From contig JAHRCV010000002.1 in assembly GCA_019083985.1 (NCBI GenBank), forward strand, positions 248,001 through 312,000: a stretch of 64,000 nucleotides of DNA, written 5' to 3'. Made by a program: the position numbers and the translations under genes. The notes beneath the pieces were generated by a model, which saw only the letters and a program-made list of their open reading frames with translations, was not told where the DNA came from and did no database searches. The stretch is from Rhizobiales bacterium TNE-4. Lineage in GTDB: Bacteria > Pseudomonadota > Alphaproteobacteria > Rhizobiales > Beijerinckiaceae. Below, piece after piece: positions 53,747-61,770 of this stretch; position 1 is the first letter of the stretch, and every line of letters begins with the position of its first letter.

Positions 53747-54448
53747 ATGCGCGTTTTGCTCATCGAAGACGACAGCGCCACCGCGCAGAGCATCGAGCTG
53801 ATGCTCAAATCCGAAAGTTTCAATGTCTACACGACCGATCTCGGCGAAGAAGGCATCGACCTCGGCAAGCTCTATGATTACGACATCATCCTGCTCGACC
53901 TGAACCTGCCGGATATGTCGGGCTATGAAGTGTTGCGCAGCCTGCGCGTGGCGAAAGTGAAAACGCCGATCCTGATCCTCTCAGGCCTTGCTGGCATTGA
54001 GGATAAGGTGCGCGGCCTCGGTTTCGGCGCCGATGATTACCTCACCAAGCCGTTCCACCGCGATGAACTCGTCGCACGCATCCATGCCATTGTCCGCCGC
54101 TCGAAGGGCCACGCGCAATCGGTCATCGTCACCGCCGATCTCGTCGTCAATCTCGATCAAAAGACGGTGGAAGTGGGCGGCCAGCGCGTGCATCTGACGG
54201 GCAAAGAATACCAGATGCTTGAATTGCTGAGCCTGCGCAAAGGCACCACGCTCACCAAGGAAATGTTCCTCAACCACCTTTATGGTGGCATGGATGAGCC
54301 GGAACTCAAGATCATCGACGTGTTTATCTGCAAGCTTCGCAAAAAGCTCGCTAATGCCTCGAATGGCCGCAATTACATCGAAACGGTCTGGGGCCGCGGC
54401 TATGTGCTGCGCGAAATGACAGAAGCCGAACAGCGCGCTTCCGCCTAA
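53747..54448 (+). CDS. ctrA: Cell-cycle response regulator CtrA
   Basis: A 233-residue OmpR-class response regulator. Receiver domain: acidic pair ED-D at 7-9, phospho-acceptor D51 in [15 protein letters not shown] in [16 protein letters not shown]-binding winged helix from about 125: [34 protein letters not shown] (split here), with the CtrA-specific [19 protein letters not shown]. It controls cell-cycle, division and flagellar genes through TTAA-N7-TTAA. It ends in -ASA, close to but not the AA degron of Caulobacter CtrA. Target-like boxes lie before sciP, flhA and eipA in this window. Confidence 0.97.
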   Translation: MRVLLIEDDSATAQSIELMLKSESFNVYTTDLGEEGIDLGKLYDYDIILLDLNLPDMSGYEVLRSLRVAKVKTPILILSGLAGIEDKVRGLGFGADDYLTKPFHRDELVARIHAIVRRSKGHAQSVIVTADLVVNLDQKTVEVGGQRVHLTGKEYQMLELLSLRKGTTLTKEMFLNHLYGGMDEPELKIIDVFICKLRKKLANASNGRNYIETVWGRGYVLREMTEAEQRASA

Positions 54449-54471
54449 AGAAAAAAACACCGAGACATTCG

Positions 54472-54502
54472 AAAATCCGGGCCTCAGAGCCCGGATTTTT
54501 TA
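54472..54502. terminator. Bidirectional terminator between ctrA and the receiver gene
   Basis: AATCCGGGC (54474-54482) pairs with GCCCGGATT (54489-54497), flanked by A-run and T-run, so it can act on both strands. The minus-strand receiver gene ends at 54500. Confidence 0.88.
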
Positions 54503-54865
54503 TGCCGACAGCTTCATAAGTGCCGCATCCATTTGCGATGCGGTGAAAGGCTTCTGCACAAGCGCTTGCGCGCCCGCTGCAAGAGCCCGGGTCAAGAGAA
54601 TCTGGTCATTTTCGACATAGGTAAAAATCGTCGGCGGTAAAATCGAGGCAGCCTGTTCCGCACGCAAAAGACGTAGCACTGAAACGCCATCAATGTCCGG
54701 CAAGGCATCATCAATGCACAGAAGGCTTGGTGCGCCCGCTTGGAAAAGATCGATCACTTCTGGCCCGTCGCGCGCTTCCACCGCCTCGAAACCGCGCCGC
54801 TCGACGATCCGGCGAATAATATGCCGCAAAACACGCGATTCATTCGCAACAATGCATTGGCTCAT
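54500..54865 (-). CDS. Single-domain response regulator
   Basis: A 121-residue stand-alone receiver. Probable phospho-acceptor is D53 in CIDDALPDIDG, with switch T in TIFTYVE and conserved K in LVQKPF. The N-terminal acidic pair, usually DD or ED, reads ANES, so only one acidic residue remains and Mg2+ binding may be weak. It is not close to CpdR or DivK as I recall them. It is 56 bases downstream of chpT on the same strand; its ribosome site is inside a hairpin. It may act in the CtrA phosphorelay, but that is only by position. Confidence 0.8.
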   Translation of the reverse strand: MSQCIVANESRVLRHIIRRIVERRGFEAVEARDGPEVIDLFQAGAPSLLCIDDALPDIDGVSVLRLLRAEQAASILPPTIFTYVENDQILLTRALAAGAQALVQKPFTASQMDAALMKLSA

Positions 54866-54872
54866 GATGTCC

Positions 54873-54889
54873 GTCTCCGCAATGGAGAC
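54873..54889 (-). promoter_or_regulatory. Hairpin covering the ribosome site of the receiver gene
   Basis: GTCTCC (54873-54878) and GGAGAC (54884-54889) flank a 5-base loop. On the minus strand the GGAG in the proximal arm is the likely Shine-Dalgarno, 9 bases before the ATG, so the fold would lower translation. Confidence 0.5.
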
Positions 54890-54921
54890 AGAATACCGAG
54901 CCGATATTGAAGAATCGTTGC

Positions 54922-55596
54922 TCAGTTCTGAGGCGCGGCCTTAATCGTTGCCTTGTCGCCATCAAGCGTAAGCGTCACATCCATACCCACAGCGCGCGCG
55001 ACGAGCCCGGTGTAATAGGGCTGGATGCCATGCGCATCGATCGTGCCGCCTTCCGATTGACCGGCCAAAAGCTGCTCGACATGGGCCGGAATACGGGCGC
55101 TCGGCCCTTGGGTGGACAGCGTAAACGTGCCGCGGTCATCCACAACAGTGCCATGCACATGAATCGTCCCGCCACGCGGAATGGTTCCAGCGGCAATCAC
55201 CAGCAGATTGAGCAATAATTTCACCTGGTTCTTCGGCAGAAGAACGCGCGGCATATCCCAGCTCAACTGCGTCCGCTCATCACCGATAAAGCCACGGGCA
55301 ACATTTTCTGCATCGCCCGTATCGATGGCTGCACCGGCCGAACCGGCTGCGCCAAACGCAAGCCGGGCAAATTGCAGCCGTGCCGAGGCCTGCTTTGCGC
55401 TTTTCTTGATCAGATCTTGCGCGAAGCCACGCATGGCTTCGTCCTTCTCGTCTTCGAGCACTTCAAGCCCGTTGACGATGGCACCCACCGGGCTGATCAC
55501 GTCATGACACACGCGGCTGCACAAGAGCGCTGCAAGATCGAGCGCTTCAAGCTTGATCACCACGGCAGGCGCGGTTTGCGATCCGGTTTCAGTCAT
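54922..55596 (-). CDS. chpT: Histidine phosphotransferase ChpT
   Basis: A 224-residue phosphotransferase that passes phosphate from hybrid kinase CckA to CtrA and CpdR. The dimerisation helix carries the catalytic His in LLCSRVCHDVISPVGAIVNGLEVL (His near residue 31; motif split as CSRVCHDVISPVGAI). A degenerate GHKL-like domain follows (LPKNQVKLLLNLLVIAAGTIPRGG). It is divergent from eipA, with a CtrA-type box between, and near ctrA itself, which brings the relay genes together. Confidence 0.94.
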   Translation of the reverse strand: MTETGSQTAPAVVIKLEALDLAALLCSRVCHDVISPVGAIVNGLEVLEDEKDEAMRGFAQDLIKKSAKQASARLQFARLAFGAAGSAGAAIDTGDAENVARGFIGDERTQLSWDMPRVLLPKNQVKLLLNLLVIAAGTIPRGGTIHVHGTVVDDRGTFTLSTQGPSARIPAHVEQLLAGQSEGGTIDAHGIQPYYTGLVARAVGMDVTLTLDGDKATIKAAPQN

Positions 55597-55654
55597 AGAA
55601 AAGCTCCTTATGGCGCGTGCCGCACCTGTTTGCGCACACGCTAATCGCTCACCA

Positions 55655-55669
55655 TTGACGCTTCGTTAA
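55655..55669. promoter_or_regulatory. CtrA-type box between chpT and eipA
   Basis: TTGA-N7-TTAA matches TTAA-N7-TTAA at seven of eight positions, 64 bases before the eipA ATG and 58 bases before chpT. EipA expression depends directly on CtrA in Brucella. Confidence 0.6.
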
Positions 55670-55733
55670 CGATAATGGCCTCACTCTGAGGCCAAAGCGG
55701 CCCCGCCGCGTGGCGTTCGAGTTGGAGAGTGAG

Positions 55734-56378
55734 ATGGCAGTTTGGAAAAAGGCGCTGGCAACCGCGACGCTCGGCATGCTCCTCGCTGTGAGCGCGGGAG
55801 CCTCAGCACAAACGGACCTTCCGAGCCGCAATAGCACGGGACCAACAGACCTTCCGAGCCGCAATGCACCGCAGGCAAAGGCACCTGTTACACCGCAGCC
55901 TTTCTCATCGCGCGAAGTGATCGACAATGGTCACAAATTCTTCGGCGATGTCTCGCGCGGTCTTGCTACAGCTATTGAAGATGCCTTCAGAAAATATGGT
56001 GAGCCGAACGGCTACATTCTGGGCCAAGAAGGATCGGGATCATTCTTTGGCGGCCTGCGCTATGGCGAAGGTAAATTGTTCACGCGCAATGCCGGGATCC
56101 GCAATGTCTATTGGCAAGGCCCCACACTCGGATTCGATTGGGGCGCTGATGGTTCGCGGGTGATGATGCTTGTCTATCACATGCCGAATGTGGAGGCTGT
56201 CTATACGCGCTTTGGTGGCGCTGATGGTTCAGCCTATTTCATCGGCGGCTTCAGTGTCTCGGCGATGATTGCCGACAACATGATCCTGGTTCCGATTGCA
56301 TCAGGCGTTGGCGCGCGCCTTGGCGTGAATGTGGGCTATTTGAAGCTCACACCGCAAGCGACGTGGAACCCCTTCTGA
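55734..56378 (+). CDS. eipA: EipA-like periplasmic protein (DUF1134)
   Basis: A 214-residue secreted protein with a Sec signal (cleavage about after GASA, residue 26). A low-complexity linker with the repeated TDLPSRN follows, then the DUF1134 beta-barrel domain (from about 60): YGEPNGYILGQEGSGSFFGGLRYGEG and WQGPTLGFDWGADGSRVMMLVYHMPN (split motifs). In Brucella EipA is a periplasmic protein needed for envelope integrity and cell division; its gene is activated by CtrA. ATG 55734 has GGAGAG four bases upstream. A CtrA-type box is present. Confidence 0.88.
   Translation: MAVWKKALATATLGMLLAVSAGASAQTDLPSRNSTGPTDLPSRNAPQAKAPVTPQPFSSREVIDNGHKFFGDVSRGLATAIEDAFRKYGEPNGYILGQEGSGSFFGGLRYGEGKLFTRNAGIRNVYWQGPTLGFDWGADGSRVMMLVYHMPNVEAVYTRFGGADGSAYFIGGFSVSAMIADNMILVPIASGVGARLGVNVGYLKLTPQATWNPF
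55815..55865 (+). repeat. In-frame 18-bp direct repeat within eipA
   Basis: GACCTTCCGAGCCGCAAT occurs twice (55815-55832 and 55848-55865) with a 33-base period, giving a repeated TDLPSRN every 11 residues just after the signal peptide. Confidence 0.9.
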
Positions 56379-56394
56379 TCATGGTCTGACGGCG

Positions 56395-56964
56395 TTAGCT
56401 TTTCGCCGTCAGCTCCTTTTCGATCGCCCGACGCAGATCCTTGCTGTCGGGGCTGGTCATGGGCGACCAGACATCAACGAGATTGCCGTCACTTCCAACG
56501 AGGAATTTGTAGAAATTCCAGCGCGGCAGATCGCGCGGCCGCTGCATAGCGGCCCATTTGAAGAAGGGATGCGCATCATTGCCCGTCACCTTGCTTTTCG
56601 CAGCCATCGGAAAAGTGACGCCATGCTGCACGGCCACAGCCGCAATATCCGCTGGATTGGCCGCTTCCTGCCCACCAAAATCGCCTGATGGCACGCCGAT
56701 CACGACAAGACCACGCGGCGCGAGCTCGGCATAAAGCGCCTGCAATCCGTCCATCTGATTGACGAAGCCGCAGAAGGACGCGGTGTTCACGACAAGAATG
56801 GGCTTGCCCGCATAATCGGCCAGCTTGATCGGTGGGCGCTCGAGCCCATCGAAGGTGAAACGATAGGCCGTGCTCTGGCTCATTTGTGCCAAGGCCGACA
56901 TGGGCCGATGGGCAAGCGCAAACCCGCCTAGGCCCAAAGCCAATAGGGATCGCCGGTTCAACAT
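56395..56964 (-). CDS. Glutathione peroxidase-like secreted protein
   Basis: A 189-residue GPx-family protein with an N-terminal signal (MLNRRSLLALGLGGFALA; the RR pair suggests Tat or Sec). The catalytic Cys is C65 in VNTASFCGFVNQ. The second family motif, normally NQFGxQE, reads SGDFGGQE, so the Gln of the catalytic tetrad appears to be Asp. The Trp-Asn motif is present as RWNFYKFLVG. It probably reduces peroxides in the periplasm using thioredoxin-like donors. It ends 16 bases after the convergent eipA stop. Confidence 0.88.
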   Translation of the reverse strand: MLNRRSLLALGLGGFALAHRPMSALAQMSQSTAYRFTFDGLERPPIKLADYAGKPILVVNTASFCGFVNQMDGLQALYAELAPRGLVVIGVPSGDFGGQEAANPADIAAVAVQHGVTFPMAAKSKVTGNDAHPFFKWAAMQRPRDLPRWNFYKFLVGSDGNLVDVWSPMTSPDSKDLRRAIEKELTAKS

Positions 56965-57070
56965 GGGTGAGCCCTCCTTTTGCTGTCTCTCATTCTAGCG
57001 CAGCCGCGCCGGCAGGAAAGGCGGAACGATGACGCGCGCTCTCGCGTTCGTCGCCAAAGGAGAGACCGCG

Positions 57071-57250
57071 ATGACCGATCTGCGACACAGCAAGCGGCGG
57101 ATGAACGAATACCGCGCGGCGGACCCCGAACCCAATGATCGACGGGCGATAGAACGCCGGATGCGCCTCTGGGAACGTGCCAGCGGCATCCTCTGCGCTT
57201 TGTTTCTCTGGGCTCCGATGGCGGCTGCGGCGTTTCAGCGGGCCGGATGA
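57071..57250 (+). CDS. Small protein with C-terminal membrane helix
   Basis: A 59-residue protein. Residues 1-35 are very basic and charged (RHSKRRMNEYRAADPEPNDRRAIERRM), then a helix at about 38-56 (ASGILCALFLWAPMAAAAF). ATG 57071 has AAGGAGAG eight bases upstream, which supports it over the start 14 codons earlier. Its stop (57250) is 62 bases before the lipoprotein start. No function recognised. Confidence 0.55.
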   Translation: MTDLRHSKRRMNEYRAADPEPNDRRAIERRMRLWERASGILCALFLWAPMAAAAFQRAG

Positions 57251-57312
57251 CAGGTGACGGGACAGAGACGCTCCTTTATGTCGTGTGCCAGCGGGATAAA
57301 GGGAGTGCTCCT

Positions 57313-57777
57313 ATGGCTTATCTAAAACAGGCCGTTTTGGCAGGCTTGACGCTCGGCCTTGCCGCCTGTGCGACGCCGCTCCCCGCTGACGTGGCCACCC
57401 GCAGCCGCCCCGATATACTCGCCGCGCTCAACGAGGCGCGTGCCAAAGCCAACCTCCCTACGGTGGGCAGCGACAGCCGCCTTGATACGGTCGCGCGTGG
57501 CCGCGCTCCGAAAGCCTGGACGAACCGTGACAATCTGAAAGCCGCGCATGCAGGTTTCGGCGCGAGCGTCGAAGGTTCAGGATTCTCCGGGCGCTGGACC
57601 GGGGAAGCCTATTGGGCGGGCCCGACATCGGACAGCCCTGCGGAAATCATCGCATATCTGCTCAAGAGCCCACCACACCGCGCCATCCTGATGTCCACAC
57701 GTGCCAATGTCTGCGCGGCTGCATCATCAGCCAACAAGCGGGATATGACCGTCGCCATCGCGTGCGGCCGGTTGTAA
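57313..57777 (+). CDS. CAP-domain lipoprotein
   Basis: A 154-residue protein with a lipobox LGLAAC (Cys near residue 18), predicted to be attached to a membrane by lipid. The remainder matches the CAP/SCP superfamily in outline: ILAALNEARAKANLPTV near 35-51, LDTVARGRA, and PAEIIAYLLKSPPHRAILMS with a terminal VAIACGRL. Typical bacterial CAP proteins are secreted and of unclear role. ATG 57313 gives a proper lipoprotein signal; the frame is open 22 codons upstream. Confidence 0.78.
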   Translation: MAYLKQAVLAGLTLGLAACATPLPADVATRSRPDILAALNEARAKANLPTVGSDSRLDTVARGRAPKAWTNRDNLKAAHAGFGASVEGSGFSGRWTGEAYWAGPTSDSPAEIIAYLLKSPPHRAILMSTRANVCAAASSANKRDMTVAIACGRL

Positions 57778-57830
57778 GCATCACGAACTTTGCTTAAGCA
57801 TCAACGCATTCCAGCTGCGAGGGCAATGCG

Positions 57831-58343
57831 ATGATCAGCACACAAGCACGTTTCGTTCTCGGCTGCATTCTACTTGCCACCGGCATTTTATGCGGGCTCG
57901 CCGTGCCTTTTTTAGGCTTTTTTCACGTCACGCATAACAAGGCTGCGATCGTCAGCTTTCTGATGCTGTCCCATCATGGCCTGACCTTCCTGTCGATCGC
58001 AGTCATGGGGCAGGACAATTTCGAACGCCTCACCGAGCCTGTTCATCGCGCTGCGGCCAAAGCGGGGGAGAAGATCAAACCCGCGGGCAATGTTAGCCGC
58101 GAGCGCTATCGCATTGGTATTATCATGCTCGTCACGCCACTCATCGTGGTTACGGCGATGCACTTGATCAACGAATTTCATTTCAAGCATGAAACACGCG
58201 TCATCATCAGCCTCACGATGCAAACCATGTTCCTCGCAAGCTTCTTTGTGCTCGGGGGCGATTTTTGGGACAAGGCGCGCGCGCTATTCGTATGGGATGC
58301 ACGCGCCGTCTTTCCGGAAGAGACGAAGAAAAAGCAGGCTTGA
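57831..58343 (+). CDS. Multi-pass membrane protein of unknown function
   Basis: A 170-residue protein with four predicted helices at about 8-30, 38-58, 98-115 and 123-143. Histidines cluster between helices (HVTHNK; LSHHGL; MHLINEFHFKHE), which could bind metal or heme. The C-terminus is basic (EETKKKQA). The first part resembles a 'transporter suffix' type of small membrane domain, from memory, but I cannot assign it. ATG follows GAGGG. It is convergent with the next gene with one base between stops. Confidence 0.65.
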   Translation: MISTQARFVLGCILLATGILCGLAVPFLGFFHVTHNKAAIVSFLMLSHHGLTFLSIAVMGQDNFERLTEPVHRAAAKAGEKIKPAGNVSRERYRIGIIMLVTPLIVVTAMHLINEFHFKHETRVIISLTMQTMFLASFFVLGGDFWDKARALFVWDARAVFPEETKKKQA

Positions 58344-58344
58344 A

Positions 58345-58656
58345 TTAGCGTCGCTGCAACTGGCAGCGCTCTTTGCCAATCCACTGCGCCTCACGATTGG
58401 GCGCGTATTGATCGACGCGGGCAAAACCTGACACCGTCGAGCCATCACGGCCACGCGCAAGCTGCGTCGTGTCAGGGACGGGGCCGGGAACGATGACACC
58501 ATTCACCGAATTACGGATCACCTTGCCGCCTGATTTGGGCGCCGTCAGCGCAGCATAATCCTGCGCCTGCCGGTTGCAATCATCGGCCACCGATTGCGCA
58601 AGCGCCGCAACACTGCCTGCGAAGATCATGACTGTGCACGCAACAAAAAGACGCAT
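58345..58656 (-). CDS. Small secreted protein with two cysteines
   Basis: A 103-residue protein with a Sec signal (MRLFVACTVMIFAGSVAALA, cleavage near residue 20). The mature part has two cysteines (ADDCNRQ, KERCQLQ) that may pair, a Gly/Pro-rich centre, and no known motif. It is 2 bases downstream of the outer-membrane protein gene, so co-transcription is likely. Function unknown. Confidence 0.7.
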   Translation of the reverse strand: MRLFVACTVMIFAGSVAALAQSVADDCNRQAQDYAALTAPKSGGKVIRNSVNGVIVPGPVPDTTQLARGRDGSTVSGFARVDQYAPNREAQWIGKERCQLQRR

Positions 58657-58658
58657 GA

Positions 58659-59567
58659 TTAGAAACTCAGTGTCATGCGCACCCGCGCATCATTCTGTCT
58701 GAAATCAGTCAGCTCGAAAGCGGCTGCGGGGCGGGCTTTATCATTACCCGCCACTTGTCGCAGGTAAACCGCAGAAAAAGTCAGATTGTCATTCACCTGC
58801 CAGGCCAGCGTAGGGCCGAGCGAGAGTGCATTGCCATTCAACGTGTCAGGCTCTGCCTTGGCAAATTGCCATCCCTGTCGCACCTGCGCACCAATAAAAA
58901 GACCGTCGGTGACACGGTAGCTACCTGCAAGCGACAGATAAAAAAGACCCGAACTGTCGGTTCCCCCCACGGGCGGCAAGGTCGCCGCAATCGCATAGCC
59001 AATGTTGAACGTCGCATAGAAGCGATTGTCGACATTCGCATCGACGGCAATCTTCGCATCGATGCCATAGATGAGACCACCCGGTGCCGGATTGTTCTGC
59101 TGTCGACCAATGAACGGCTCGAACAAAAAGGCCATGCCGAAATCATTGACCTCGCGTGCGCGCCATTGCCACTTGCCCGGCAAAGAGAACGCAAAACTGC
59201 GCGCTGTTTCGGTCTCTTCCCCCCGCGGCGTGTTGCGCGTGTTCAAGCCAGCCGCTGCCACGCCCAATTGCAAAGTGTCGAGCACGCCCGTGTTGATTTC
59301 GGCGCGCGCCGCGAGATCGCGTCCAGTCATCGCGCCACCCGACCAGCTTGGCAGGAGATCGAACGTGAATTGATAACGGCCAATGCCTGTCGTGCCGCTA
59401 TCGTCAGCAAAGCCAAAGGCACCGTCCGGCGCATCCAGCGTCTTCACATCCGGGGCGCTCGCCGCTTGCTTGGAGACGTCCGTCGACGCGTCCGCTGCCA
59501 GCACGGCGCCGGTGGCGAGGCATGCGAGCAGGCCACCGAGAAAGGGAGCAAGGGAAAGGCGAGCCAT
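58659..59567 (-). CDS. Predicted outer-membrane beta-barrel protein
   Basis: A 302-residue protein with signal peptide (cleavage after VLA, residue about 24). Alternating amphipathic strands follow (FTFDLLPSW; LFYLSLAGSYRVTDGLFIGAQVRQGW; LTFSAVYLRQVAG). It ends MTLSF, a terminal phenylalanine that is the outer-membrane insertion signature. No family is recognised; it may be in a MetA-like or alginate/porin-like barrel class. ATG 59567 follows GGAGA eight bases upstream, better than a start six codons earlier. Confidence 0.75.
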   Translation of the reverse strand: MARLSLAPFLGGLLACLATGAVLAADASTDVSKQAASAPDVKTLDAPDGAFGFADDSGTTGIGRYQFTFDLLPSWSGGAMTGRDLAARAEINTGVLDTLQLGVAAAGLNTRNTPRGEETETARSFAFSLPGKWQWRAREVNDFGMAFLFEPFIGRQQNNPAPGGLIYGIDAKIAVDANVDNRFYATFNIGYAIAATLPPVGGTDSSGLFYLSLAGSYRVTDGLFIGAQVRQGWQFAKAEPDTLNGNALSLGPTLAWQVNDNLTFSAVYLRQVAGNDKARPAAAFELTDFRQNDARVRMTLSF

Positions 59568-59690
59568 CGGCAAAGTCTCCGTCACCTTCGCTTGCCTTAA
59601 TCACAAAGCCGCGGCAAGGCCTCAAAATGCGCGTAACTGGCGCGATGCATCCATCCCCGGTAGAAAGCCTCCCAATCAGGAGCGTGCCCT

Positions 59691-60680
59691 TTGCCATCGA
59701 CCATCACTGTTGAACTTGCGCCCGAAGATCGTGGCGAGCGTCTGGATCGCGTTTTGGCGCGCCGCCTGCCCGATCTGTCGCGCTCCCGGCTCAAGGCCCT
59801 GATCCTTGATGGGCAAGTGCAGTTGGATGGCGCCCCTGTCGATGATCCTGGCTTGAAATTAAAAAGTGCTACGGCGGTCACGCTTATCGTGCCGGATGCA
59901 GTTGATCCCGAACCTAAGGCGGAAAACATCCCGCTCAGCATCGTCTATGAGGACGAGGACCTGATTGTCATCGATAAGCCAGCCGGGCTTGTCGTCCATC
60001 CCGGTGCGGGAAATGAAACCGGCACCCTGGTCAACGCCTTGATCGCCCACTGCGGCGACACGCTATCGGGCATTGGCGGAGTGAAACGGCCCGGCATTGT
60101 CCACCGTCTCGACAAGGATACGAGCGGGCTTCTCGTGGTTGCCAAGAATGATGCAGCGCATCAGGCGTTGTCCGCCCAATTTGCCGATCATGGCCGCACC
60201 GGCCCCCTGGAGCGCGCCTATCGCGCGATTGTCTGGGGCAAGCCCGACCGTGCGTCTGGAACCATCGAAGCCAATCTCGACCGTTCAACCCATGCGCGCG
60301 ACAAGATGGCGGTTGTCCGTGAAGGCCGCGGCCGCGAAGCCATCACCCATTGGGCCCTCGAGGAAAGCTTCGGCGATCCCAAGGCCCCCATTGCGAGCCT
60401 CGTGACCTGTCGCCTTGAGACCGGTCGCACCCATCAGATCCGCGTTCACATGGCCCATTCCGGTCACCCGCTCTTGGGCGACGCCACCTATGGCTCCGGG
60501 TTCAAGACCAAGGAGCGGCACCTGCCAGAAGCGGCGAAAGAGGCCCTGAAACGCCTCAACCGGCAGGCTTTGCATGCGGCGGAACTGGGTTTCGCCCACC
60601 CGCGCACCCGCGAATTCATGCATTTTGAATCACCTTTGCCGCAGGATTTTGAGGATCTTTTGACCGCGCTCGGGGGTTGA
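59691..60680 (+). CDS. rluD: RluA/RluD-family 23S rRNA pseudouridine synthase
   Basis: A 329-residue enzyme that isomerises uridines to pseudouridine in large-subunit rRNA. An S4 domain (about 12-70, LDRVLARRLPDLSRSRLKALILDGQVQL) precedes the catalytic domain with HRLDKDTSGLLVVAKN (Asp near 137) and the later RLETGRTHQIRVHMAHSGHPLLGD. The start is TTG at 59691, with AGGAG eight bases upstream; there is no in-frame ATG before the S4 domain. RluD rather than RluC is likely from its length and motif, but the sites modified are not certain. Confidence 0.88.
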   Translation: MPSTITVELAPEDRGERLDRVLARRLPDLSRSRLKALILDGQVQLDGAPVDDPGLKLKSATAVTLIVPDAVDPEPKAENIPLSIVYEDEDLIVIDKPAGLVVHPGAGNETGTLVNALIAHCGDTLSGIGGVKRPGIVHRLDKDTSGLLVVAKNDAAHQALSAQFADHGRTGPLERAYRAIVWGKPDRASGTIEANLDRSTHARDKMAVVREGRGREAITHWALEESFGDPKAPIASLVTCRLETGRTHQIRVHMAHSGHPLLGDATYGSGFKTKERHLPEAAKEALKRLNRQALHAAELGFAHPRTREFMHFESPLPQDFEDLLTALGG

Positions 60681-60809
60681 CCCCGTTCCGGGTCCCCGCC
60701 CTCTTTCGGCCATGGTCAGCCGGATGATAGGGGTTCATTGGGCTCGCCGCGTAAAGGGAGCCCGTCATGGCCCGCCCTGTTGGGGGGCTGAACAGGAGAC
60801 TGAAAGACA

Positions 60810-61709
60810 ATGGCATCCGCCCTGCCCGCCATTTCTGCCGAAGGTGGACTTAATCGCTACCTTGAAGAAATCCGGCGCTTCCCGATGCTCGAGCCGCAGG
60901 AGGAGTTCATGCTCGCCAAGCGATGGCGCGAGCATGGGGATACCGAAGCGGCGCATAAACTTGTCACATCGCATTTGCGCCTCGTGGCGAAAATCGCCAT
61001 GGGCTATCGCGGCTATGGCCTACCGATTGGCGAGGTCATTTCCGAAGGCAATGTCGGCCTCATGCAGGCGGTGAAGCGGTTTGAACCCGATAAGGGTTTC
61101 CGTCTCGCCACCTATGCGATGTGGTGGATCAAAGCCGCCATTCAAGAGTACATCCTGCGCTCATGGTCGCTCGTGAAAATGGGCACGACAGCGAACCAGA
61201 AGAAATTGTTCTTCAATCTGCGCAAAGCGAAAAGCCAGATCGCTGCACTCGATGAAGGCGATTTACGTCCCGATCAGGTCAAACAAATCGCGACCAAGCT
61301 CGGCGTGCATGAACAAGAAGTGATCGAGATGAACCGCCGGCTCGGCGGTGATGCCTCGCTCAATTCGCCTATTCGCGCCGATGGCGACGGAGACGGCGAA
61401 TGGCAGGATTGGCTTGTCGATGATTCCGACACGCAGGAAAGCCGCCTCGTCGAGGAAGAAGAGACGAAGAACCGCCGCGATGCGTTGAAAGACGCGTTGG
61501 CCGTTCTGAACGAGCGCGAACGCCGCATTTTCGAAGCGCGTCGCCTCACGGAAGATCCGGTGACACTCGAAGAGCTCTCGGAAGAATTTGGCGTCTCGCG
61601 TGAGCGTGTCCGTCAGATTGAAGTTCGTGCGTTCGAGAAGGTGCAAAAAGCTGTGCGCGATCTCATCACGCAACGGGAAGCCCCGCGCGCTTTACCCGCA
61701 CCGGCTTAA
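60810..61709 (+). CDS. rpoH: RNA polymerase heat-shock sigma factor RpoH
   Basis: A 299-residue sigma-32 family factor. Region 1/2: GGLNRYLEEIRRFPMLEPQEEFMLAKRW, then region 2 LVTSHLRLVAKIAMGYRGYGLPIGEVISEGNVGLMQAVKRFEP and YAMWWIKAAIQEYILRSWSLVK (all split). The RpoH box KKLFFNLRKAK identifies it as RpoH. Region 4 has TLEELSEEFGVSRERVRQIEVRAFEK. Rhizobia often have more than one rpoH; only this copy is in the window. ATG follows AGGAG at 13 bases, a long spacing. The 129 bases upstream hold GC-rich hairpins but no clear promoter. Confidence 0.96.
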   Translation: MASALPAISAEGGLNRYLEEIRRFPMLEPQEEFMLAKRWREHGDTEAAHKLVTSHLRLVAKIAMGYRGYGLPIGEVISEGNVGLMQAVKRFEPDKGFRLATYAMWWIKAAIQEYILRSWSLVKMGTTANQKKLFFNLRKAKSQIAALDEGDLRPDQVKQIATKLGVHEQEVIEMNRRLGGDASLNSPIRADGDGDGEWQDWLVDDSDTQESRLVEEEETKNRRDALKDALAVLNERERRIFEARRLTEDPVTLEELSEEFGVSRERVRQIEVRAFEKVQKAVRDLITQREAPRALPAPA

Positions 61710-61733
61710 AGTCTCACGCTCGACACCATCATC

Positions 61734-61760
61734 AAACGCGGCGGCAACGCCGCGTTTTTT
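61734..61760 (+). terminator. Rho-independent terminator of rpoH
   Basis: AAACGCGGCG (61734-61743) pairs with CGCCGCGTTT (61748-61757) over GCAA and is followed by a T-run. It ends 11 bases before the stop of the convergent gene. Confidence 0.92.
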
Positions 61761-61770
61761 CATGGGCGGC

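Noticed and set aside
54500-54865. The single-domain receiver as CpdR or DivK
   Set aside because: Its N-terminus and motif spacing do not match what I recall of either protein, so no symbol is given.
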